Shown: positions 45,717 to 51,511 of the stretch, piece by piece | Position numbering within the stretch: position 1 is the stretch's first letter | Layout of the letters: each line of letters begins with the position of its first letter | DNA from: Chitinimonas sp. BJB300 | GTDB lineage: Bacteria > Pseudomonadota > Gammaproteobacteria > Burkholderiales > Chitinimonadaceae | Assembly: GCF_002735695.1 (NCBI RefSeq) | Contig: NZ_PDZH01000014.1 | Coordinates: 1-51,511 of the forward strand | Direction: 5' to 3' | DNA: 51,511 bases | Position numbers and translations under genes: made by a program | Notes under the pieces: generated by a model | What the model saw: the letters and a program-made list of their open reading frames with translations, nothing else | What the model was told of the DNA's origin: nothing | Database searches by the model: none

Positions 45717-45848
45717 CGGAAAATCCCCTGTTTCAAAAAGTGGATTCTACAGAAATTCGCATTTCTGCCAAAACCCCACCGGCCTGACGGCAGGCAAGTT
45801 ATTCCAATAGCAGGGATTTCCCGGACGAACCAGTTTCAGCACTTGATA

Positions 45849-46469
45849 TTAGATCGCCGGCACCGCCAAGCCCCGCTGTACGCCCGGTTTTACAGCCATA
45901 CGTGCTTGCCATGCCTGTACATGAGGGTAGTCAGCCAAGCTCACGCCTTGCTTGTCGGTCGATAAAGTCCAGGGATAGAGCGCGATGTCGGCAATCGAAT
46001 ATTCACCCGCCACATAGTCACGCTCAGCCAATTGTTTATTCAACACGCCATACAGGCGATTGGCTTCTTTGCTGTAACGGTTCATCGCGTAAGCAATTCG
46101 CTCAGGAGCGAAATAGTTGAAGTGGTGCGCCTGCCCCAGCATCGGCCCAACACCCCCCATCTGGAACATCAACCATTGCAACACTTCAAGGCGTTGACGC
46201 GGTGCCTTTGGCAGCAGCTTACCGGTCTTTTCTGCCAGATAGATCAGGATGGCGCCCGACTCAAACACGCTGATGGGCTGCCCATCCGGGCCATCGCTAT
46301 CCACCAAAGCGGGGATCTTGTTATTCGGCAAAATCTTGAGGAAGTCGGGCGCGAACTGCTCGTCCTTGCCGATATTGATGGTTTTAACCTCGTACGTTAG
46401 GCCACACTCCTCCAGCATTACCGAGATTTTCTTACCGTTTGGGGTAGCCCAGGTGAAAAGCGTAATCAT
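45849..46469 (-). CDS. Glutathione transferase, YfcG-like
   Basis: A 206-residue glutathione transferase. Start at the ATG giving ITLFTWATPNGKKISVML. The thioredoxin-like domain (1-85) has the glutathione site with Asn in TPNGKKIS and the cis-Pro in NNKIPALVD, then FESGAILIYLAEKTG. The all-helical domain has LQWLMFQMGGVGPMLGQ and YSIADIALYPW. These blocks match E. coli YfcG, a disulfide-bond reductase with poor classical transferase activity. A longer upstream frame has no family support. Confidence 0.92.
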   Translation of the reverse strand: MITLFTWATPNGKKISVMLEECGLTYEVKTINIGKDEQFAPDFLKILPNNKIPALVDSDGPDGQPISVFESGAILIYLAEKTGKLLPKAPRQRLEVLQWLMFQMGGVGPMLGQAHHFNYFAPERIAYAMNRYSKEANRLYGVLNKQLAERDYVAGEYSIADIALYPWTLSTDKQGVSLADYPHVQAWQARMAVKPGVQRGLAVPAI

Positions 46470-46525
46470 CGCTTCGTATCCATGCAGCGGTTGAAGGAAA
46501 AGCATTATGCGCGTCGCATTGACAA

Positions 46526-46554
46526 TAAAAACGGCCTGCCGTGAGACAGACCGT
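46526..46554 (-). terminator. Terminator after amtB
   Basis: On the minus strand ACGGTCTG and CAGGCCGT pair with one G-U pair around an 8-base loop (46531-46554), and TTTTTATTG follows. It lies about 50 bases after the amtB stop. Confidence 0.75.
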
Positions 46555-46606
46555 TTCTTGGACAAAACAATAGGAGTGCCGTAGCTACAAGCCAAGCTTG
46601 TCCCGT

Positions 46607-48121
46607 TTACAAGTTATAAGCTTTCTCGCCATGCGAAGTCAGATCAAGCCCTTCGCGCTCTTCATCTTCGGGTACACGCAGGCCGATAACCAGATCAACT
46701 AGCTTGTAGGCGATCACGGACACGACTGCAGACCACACCAGCGTTGTCAGCACACCCTGGGTTTGAATCCAGACTTGGCTGCCCATGGAATAACCCTCGG
46801 CGACTTTGTTCGCCACGTTATCCCAGACACCCGTACCACCGAGAGCCGGGTCGGCAAACACCCCGGTCAAGATAGCACCAAGGATACCGCCCACGCCGTG
46901 GACACCAAACACATCCAAAGCATCATCCGCACCCAGCATCCGCTTGAGGCCATGCACACCCCATAGGCAGACCACACCTGCCAACAAGCCGATAGCCATC
47001 GCACCACCCACACCGACAAACCCACAGGCAGGCGTAATGGCAACCAAACCCGCCACTGCGCCAGATGCCGCCCCTAGCATCGAAGGCTTGCCCTTCCAGA
47101 GCCACTCGACGCAAAGCCATGCGAAGGCTGCTACCGCGGTCGCCACCCAGGTATTGACGAAGGCCAGGGCTGCAACGCCATTGGCTTCAAGCGCCGAGCC
47201 CGCATTGAAACCAAACCAACCTACCCACAGCAGCGATGCACCGATCATGGTCATCGTCATATTGTGCGGGGACATCGCTTCCTTGCCATAACCAACCCGC
47301 TTGCCCACAAAGTAGGCGCCTAAAAGACCCGCTACGGCAGCGTTGATATGCACCACCGTACCACCGGCAAAGTCCAACGCACCCTTTTGGAACAACCAGC
47401 CAGCGGTAGCATTTGCAGCATCGGCCGCAGCTTGATTGATGTATGCATCAGGGCCTGTCCAATACCAGACCATGTGCGCCATCGGCAGGTAGCTGAAACT
47501 GAACCAGATCACCACAAACGCCAGCACCGCTGCAAACTTGGCGCGTTCGGCAAAGGCTCCGACGATCAATCCGCAGGTGATAGCCGCAAACGCGCCCTGG
47601 AACACCACATAGATCAATTCCGAAATCGCAACGCCTTTACTGAAGGTCGCCGCCAGGGAATCCGGTGTAATGCCGCTGAGGAAGACTTTGCTGAACGACC
47701 CGAAGAAGGCATTACCCTCGGTGAAAGCGACGCTATAGCCGTAGACAACCCACAGCACAGAGACCAGCGAAAATACGACAAACACCTGCATCAAGACACT
47801 GAGCATATTCTTGGAACGGACCAAGCCACCGTAGAACAGCGCCAAACCTGGGATAGACATCAAGATAACCAGCGCGGATGCCACAAATAGCCAGGCGTTG
47901 TCCCCTTTGTTCACCGTCGGCGCAGGGGTCGTAGTCGGTGTACCAGCGGCTGCGGGCTCTGCCACCGCAAGCGCAGGCGCTGCGGCTGCTTCATCCACCA
48001 CCGTTGCCGCCGGCTCTGCCGGTGCAACCACACTGGCAGCCGCAGTAGCCGGAGCTTCTGCCCAAGCGCTGCTGAAACTCATCGCACCCGCCAAGGCCAA
48101 TGCCGTAAGTAGCTTTTTCAT
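46607..48121 (-). CDS. amtB: Ammonium transporter AmtB
   Basis: An inner-membrane ammonium channel of the Amt/Mep/Rh family. The 504 residues start with a cleavable signal (KKLLTALALAGAMSFSSAWA) and a 50-residue Ala/Pro/Thr-rich linker, then eleven predicted helices from about residue 75. The pore histidines are in PMAHMVWYW and VFGVHGVGGILG, and GGTVVHINAA is a family block. It follows glnK by 21 bases in the same direction, the standard pair in which GlnK plugs the channel. Confidence 0.97.
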   Translation of the reverse strand: MKKLLTALALAGAMSFSSAWAEAPATAAASVVAPAEPAATVVDEAAAAPALAVAEPAAAGTPTTTPAPTVNKGDNAWLFVASALVILMSIPGLALFYGGLVRSKNMLSVLMQVFVVFSLVSVLWVVYGYSVAFTEGNAFFGSFSKVFLSGITPDSLAATFSKGVAISELIYVVFQGAFAAITCGLIVGAFAERAKFAAVLAFVVIWFSFSYLPMAHMVWYWTGPDAYINQAAADAANATAGWLFQKGALDFAGGTVVHINAAVAGLLGAYFVGKRVGYGKEAMSPHNMTMTMIGASLLWVGWFGFNAGSALEANGVAALAFVNTWVATAVAAFAWLCVEWLWKGKPSMLGAASGAVAGLVAITPACGFVGVGGAMAIGLLAGVVCLWGVHGLKRMLGADDALDVFGVHGVGGILGAILTGVFADPALGGTGVWDNVANKVAEGYSMGSQVWIQTQGVLTTLVWSAVVSVIAYKLVDLVIGLRVPEDEEREGLDLTSHGEKAYNL

Positions 48122-48142
48122 GACTCAGTCCTCCCTTAGGGC

Positions 48143-48565
<423 letters not shown>

Positions 48566-48618
48566 TCAATAGTTTAATAGTCTACCCACAAGAAAATGCA
48601 TATCGATCGCACAGTTTC

Positions 48619-48658
48619 GGTGCGCACCAAGGCACCCTCGCCTAGTACTGGTGCACCA
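48619..48658 (-). promoter_or_regulatory. Two palindromes, possible enhancer sites for glnK
   Basis: GGTGCGCACC (48619-48628) and TGGTGCACCA (48649-48658) are perfect palindromes whose centres are 30 bases apart, about three helical turns. They lie some 105 and 135 bases upstream of the expected sigma-54 start, where NtrC enhancers usually sit. Half-site order is reversed relative to the classic TGCACC-N5-GGTGCA site, so NtrC is only a guess. Confidence 0.4.
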
Positions 48659-48717
48659 GACTAGCGTCAATCCAGTTTGTTAGACTGCGTTTGAAACCAC
48701 CTTTCCAGGAGAACTCA

Positions 48718-48993
48718 ATGCTGGCACAACGCCTATTCGACGAAGTAAACGGCAAAATCGCTGAGGTGATGGCTACCGGCCCAGCCCGCGATATCGAAAA
48801 GAATCTGCGCGCCATCCTCAGCGCCAGCTTCGCCAAGCTCGATCTGGTCACGCGTGAAGAGTTTGAAGTGCAGCAAGCCGTACTCGCCAAGACCCGCGAG
48901 ACCTTAACCGCCCTCGAAACCCGTGTTGCAGCATTGGAAGCACGTAATGCAACAACGATTACCACGGAACAAAATCCCCAAGATGACTTCTGA
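48718..48993 (+). CDS. ubiK: Ubiquinone biosynthesis accessory factor UbiK
   Basis: A 91-residue coiled-coil protein of the YqiC/UbiK family, which assists the soluble Ubi complex in aerobic ubiquinone synthesis. The sequence starts LAQRLFDEVNGKIAEVMA and has the conserved LVTREEFEVQQAVLAKTR, then a leucine-heptad C-terminal helix (LTALETRVAALEA) and an acidic tail. AGGAG precedes the ATG, and nine upstream in-frame codons are ignored. Divergent from glnK, followed by a strong terminator. Confidence 0.93.
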   Translation: MLAQRLFDEVNGKIAEVMATGPARDIEKNLRAILSASFAKLDLVTREEFEVQQAVLAKTRETLTALETRVAALEARNATTITTEQNPQDDF

Positions 48994-49007
48994 AAGCAGC
49001 ACTCAGA

Positions 49008-49041
49008 AAAATAGCCACCCTAATTAGGCGGCTATTTTTTT
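49008..49041 (+). terminator. Terminator after ubiK
   Basis: AAAATAGCC (49008-49016) pairs with GGCTATTTT (49030-49038), with more T to 49041. The inner loop can also pair CCTAATTAGG. The A-rich 5' arm means it could also serve the minus-strand hemL, whose stop is at 49068. Confidence 0.85.
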
Positions 49042-49067
49042 AGACCTTGAAGTAGCTTCGAATAGAT

Positions 49068-50348
49068 TCAATCGAGCCGAGCAAACGCACGTGCAGCCGC
49101 TGCCACCGTAGCGGTAATATCGGCATCGGTATGCGCTGCGGAAACAAATCCCGCCTCATACAGGGCCGGTGCAATATAAATACCTTCATCTAGTAAGCCA
49201 TGAAAGAAGGCATTGAAGCGTGGCTTGTCACTCCCCATCACTTCCGCATAGCACTTAGGGGGTGCCGGTGTGAAATAAGCGCCAAACATGCCCCCCACGG
49301 CATCTGCTGAAAAAGTCTGTCCCGCAGCGCGACCAGCAGCCTGCAAACCCTCTGTCAGAGTACGTGTCTTGATCGTCAACGCCTCAAAGAAGCCTGGCTG
49401 GCGTATCAACTCCAGCGTGGTGATGCCGGCTGCAACGGCCACTGGGTTGCCGCTGAGTGTCCCAGCCTGGTAAACCGGACCCAGCGGTGCAATCTTCGCC
49501 ATCACATCGCTACGGCCACCAAAAGCTGCCAGCGGCATGCCACCACCGACGACCTTACCCAATGTGGTCAGATCGGGGGTGACGCCATGCAGCCCCTGGG
49601 CGCAGCCAAGGCCCACACGAAAACCCGTCATCACTTCGTCGTAGATCAGAAGCGCGCCGTGTTGCTCAGTCAGGCGGCGCATTGCCGCTACAAACTCAAC
49701 AGAAGGGCGTACCAGATTCATGTTGCCGCAGAAGGGCTCGACAATAATGGCAGCTATCTGCTCTCCCTGCGCAGCAAAGACTGCTTCCAATTGGGCCACG
49801 TCGTTATAAGTCAGCACTACCGTATGTTCGGCCACCGAGGCGGGTACACCAGCGCTGGATGGGTTGCCAAACGTCAGCAAACCCGACCCCGCCTTGACCA
49901 GCAGACTATCAGAATGGCCGTGGTAGCAACCTTCAAACTTGATCAGCTTGTCACGCCCGGTAAAACCACGCGCTAGGCGTATGGCGCTCATTGTGGCTTC
50001 GGTACCGCTGGATACCAGCCGTACCTGCTGCATGGACGGCAGCATTTCACACAGCAAATCTGCCAGATCGATTTCACGCTCTGTCGGGGCGCCAAAGCTC
50101 ATGCCCTGTGCAGCAGCCTGCTGAACAGCCTCGACCACGGCCGGGTGGGCATGACCCAGAATCAGCGGCCCCCAGGAACCGACATAGTCGATATAGCGTT
50201 TATCGTCGGCATCCCACACATACGCGCCACTACCACGCTGAAAGAAACGGGGGGTACCGCCAACAGCTCCAAATGCACGCACGGGCGAATTCACACCGCC
50301 TGGGATATGGCGCTGGGCGCGTTGGAAAAGCTGTTCGTTTTTACTCAT
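49068..50348 (-). CDS. hemL: Glutamate-1-semialdehyde 2,1-aminomutase
   Basis: A PLP enzyme making 5-aminolevulinate in the C5 heme pathway. The 426 residues start [21 protein letters not shown]. The PLP lysine is K265 in [36 protein letters not shown] (about 113-129) and [10 protein letters not shown], with the PLP-binding Asp, are also present. It follows hemJ and a CYTH gene in the same direction, so two heme enzymes share this unit. Confidence 0.98.
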   Translation of the reverse strand: MSKNEQLFQRAQRHIPGGVNSPVRAFGAVGGTPRFFQRGSGAYVWDADDKRYIDYVGSWGPLILGHAHPAVVEAVQQAAAQGMSFGAPTEREIDLADLLCEMLPSMQQVRLVSSGTEATMSAIRLARGFTGRDKLIKFEGCYHGHSDSLLVKAGSGLLTFGNPSSAGVPASVAEHTVVLTYNDVAQLEAVFAAQGEQIAAIIVEPFCGNMNLVRPSVEFVAAMRRLTEQHGALLIYDEVMTGFRVGLGCAQGLHGVTPDLTTLGKVVGGGMPLAAFGGRSDVMAKIAPLGPVYQAGTLSGNPVAVAAGITTLELIRQPGFFEALTIKTRTLTEGLQAAGRAAGQTFSADAVGGMFGAYFTPAPPKCYAEVMGSDKPRFNAFFHGLLDEGIYIAPALYEAGFVSAAHTDADITATVAAAARAFARLD

Positions 50349-50380
50349 AAGTGTTCAATCCAATCGATTCGCACAGCGTA

Positions 50381-50400
50381 TTACCTGACTACACAGGTAA
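50381..50400 (-). promoter_or_regulatory. Palindrome upstream of hemL
   Basis: TTACCTG and CAGGTAA (7-bp perfect arms, 6-base spacer) lie 33 bases before the hemL start. It could be a leader hairpin or a protein-binding site. No T tract follows. Confidence 0.3.
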
Positions 50401-50430
50401 GCGCAGCACAAAAGGGAACGTAAAGGGTGA

Positions 50431-50910
50431 CTACGCCAGCTGGTTTTCCGGCCAAGTTGGCCATGCATGCTTGCTCAGGTGGGCATTGGTGTATCGCGGG
50501 TCTTCTGTTACCTCGTCGCCCAACCAGTCTGGCCGTGCATAGGCTTCTGCCTCATCGCCCAGTTCCACCTCTGCCAACATCAAGCCGGCATTCTGGCCGA
50601 AAAACTCATCAACCTCCCAAAGATGGCTGCCGTGCTGGATGCGATAACGCTTTTTCTCCACCAACATCGGGCACATGGCCGCCAGGATAGTTTCGGCATC
50701 GGCTAGCGGGATCGGATACTCGAATTCATGCCGGGAAACATTGCTGATGTTGGACTTCAGCGTCAACCAAGCTTCGCTGCCCTTCACACGCACACGCACC
50801 GTACGTTCACGCTCAACCGACAGATAGCCCTGCTTGAGCCATTCACCTTCCACCAAACCGCGCCAGCTATCGTTCTTCAACTTGAAGCGGCGCTCAATTT
50901 CTTTTGCCAT
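50431..50910 (-). CDS. CYTH domain protein (triphosphate tunnel family)
   Basis: A 159-residue single-domain CYTH protein. The N-terminal EIERRFKLK carries the ExExK-type motif (EIERRF) that binds metal and triphosphate. VRVRVKGSEAWLTLK, HEFEYPIP and KKRYRIQHGSHLWEVDEFFG are the beta-strands of the tunnel, and LMLAEVEL gives the late acidic pair. Bacterial members hydrolyse tripolyphosphate or act on nucleotide triphosphates. The substrate here is unknown. It starts 10 bases after hemJ with GAGGT before the ATG, and is probably co-transcribed with hemJ and hemL. Confidence 0.92.
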   Translation of the reverse strand: MAKEIERRFKLKNDSWRGLVEGEWLKQGYLSVERERTVRVRVKGSEAWLTLKSNISNVSRHEFEYPIPLADAETILAAMCPMLVEKKRYRIQHGSHLWEVDEFFGQNAGLMLAEVELGDEAEAYARPDWLGDEVTEDPRYTNAHLSKHAWPTWPENQLA

Positions 50911-50920
50911 GCTAGCTACC

Positions 50921-51331
50921 TCAAAAAGGCTTTACTACCACCAAAATGACAATCGCCATCATCAACAGACTGGGGATTTCATTGAACCAGCGGTACCAGA
51001 CGTGGCTGCGGGTATTACGTCCTGCGGCGAAGTCGTACACCAGCTTGGCGCAATAACCATGAAAAGCGATCAGCACCAGCACCAGCGTTAGCTTGGCATG
51101 CAGCCAACCGCCACCAAAGCCCCATTGCAGCCAAAGCCACACGCCAAAGATGATGGCTATTTTGCCCAGGATGGTGGTGAATCGCAGCAGCTTGCGTTGC
51201 ATCAATTGCAATTGGGCCTGGGTAGCGGGCTCTGTCGCCATGGCATGGTTAACGAACAAACGTGGCAGGTAGAGCAGACCGGCCATCCAGCTCATGACAA
51301 AGATGATGTGAAAGGCTTTAACCCAAAGCAT
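50921..51331 (-). CDS. hemJ: Protoporphyrinogen IX oxidase HemJ
   Basis: An integral membrane enzyme for a late heme step, used by many bacteria instead of HemG or HemY. The 136 residues match the family start LWVKAFHIIFVMSWMAGLLYLPRLFV, with the conserved His at about residue 8, and WLHAKLTLVLVLIAFHG with His and Lys in the third helix. RWFNEIPSLLMMAIVILVVVKPF closes the protein. Four helices. The neighbouring hemL supports the heme role. Confidence 0.93.
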   Translation of the reverse strand: MLWVKAFHIIFVMSWMAGLLYLPRLFVNHAMATEPATQAQLQLMQRKLLRFTTILGKIAIIFGVWLWLQWGFGGGWLHAKLTLVLVLIAFHGYCAKLVYDFAAGRNTRSHVWYRWFNEIPSLLMMAIVILVVVKPF

Positions 51332-51347
51332 GTGTTTTTCCCAGATG

Positions 51348-51371
51348 AAGCAGCCGGCGAAAACCGGCTGT
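51348..51371. other. GC-rich hairpin upstream of hemJ
   Basis: CAGCCGGCGAAAACCGGCTG forms an 8-bp stem with a short loop between hemJ and the right-hand transposase fragment. No T tract follows on either strand, so terminator function is uncertain. It could limit read-through from the IS into hemJ. Confidence 0.4.
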
Positions 51372-51384
51372 GTAGTACTTTGTT

Positions 51385-51511
51385 ACTGATGTTACGCAGT
51401 AGCTGCGAGAAGCAGCTGTAACTGATCATAAGCCGCGCGGGAGGCGTTGATCAGTAACTTGCGGCAAAGTGCGAATGGGTTCTTCTGCGTCTTGATGCTC
51501 AGGCATTCAAG
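51385..51511 (-). mobile_element. 3' end of an IS transposase gene (partial, right edge)
   Basis: Bases 51385-51508 are the exact reverse complement of 1-124. The minus-strand frame ends in TAA at 51392-51394 and is open to the edge of the window. The element body lies to the right and its 3' end faces inward, so the window is bracketed by two copies in inverted orientation. The sequence next to the element (51361-51384) differs from the left copy, which fixes the element end close to CATCAGT. Confidence 0.75.

Overview
The window looks like a chromosomal contig from a betaproteobacterium, most likely of the order Neisseriales or a close relative. The basis is a GC-rich coding style, a class II PyrC, a recC-recB-recD cluster, HemJ and UbiK, and the gene order of the division/cell wall (dcw) cluster. 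This is a family-level inference and no species can be named from sequence alone. Almost everything is core metabolism. I see no rRNA, tRNA, CRISPR array, prophage or defence island.

Layout. (1) 1-2000: the 3' end of an insertion-sequence transposase, a palindromic 140-bp mobile element, msrP, a second palindromic element, a 59-residue membrane protein and a small lipoprotein. (2) 2124-19427: a complete dcw cluster under a MraZ-type operator: mraZ-rsmH-ftsL-ftsI-murE-murF-mraY-murD-ftsW-murG-murC-ddlB, a 380-bp block of direct repeats, then ftsQ-ftsA-ftsZ. Many genes overlap by ATGA. murB is not in the cluster. (3) 19428-24098: lpxC, a small membrane protein, a strong terminator and a PAS/GAF/GGDEF/EAL cyclic-di-GMP protein. 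(4) 24103-32670: a third palindromic element, then recC-recB-recD on the minus strand. (5) 33048-38699: glyQ, a lipoprotein, glyS, gmhB, plsC and a YgjP-like metallopeptidase. (6) 38700-39192: a gene-free stretch rich in hairpins. (7) 39193-43027: pyrC and a TusA-like gene (minus), pip (plus), and an EAL-like/HDOD protein (minus). (8) 43133-46469: purE-purK-purC and a YfcG-like glutathione transferase (minus). (9) 46607-48993: glnK-amtB behind a sigma-54 promoter, with ubiK divergent. (10) 49068-51331: hemJ, a CYTH protein and hemL (minus). (11) 51385-51511: the same transposase 3' end as at the left edge, in inverted orientation.

How the parts work together. The dcw genes make the peptidoglycan precursor from UDP-MurNAc to lipid II and build the divisome. 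lpxC and gmhB feed lipid A and LPS core, and plsC feeds phospholipid, so much of the window concerns the envelope. The purine, pyrimidine, glycyl-tRNA, heme and ammonium genes are housekeeping.

The least explained parts are non-coding. A family of about 140-bp full-length palindromes (three copies plus a possible footprint) is flanked by TTA and sits exactly on stop codons. A direct repeat lies between ddlB and ftsQ. A cluster of six hairpins, two of them mutually exclusive, lies upstream of the pyrC 3' end. I found no clearly new multi-gene system. The palindromic element family is the best candidate for something undescribed.
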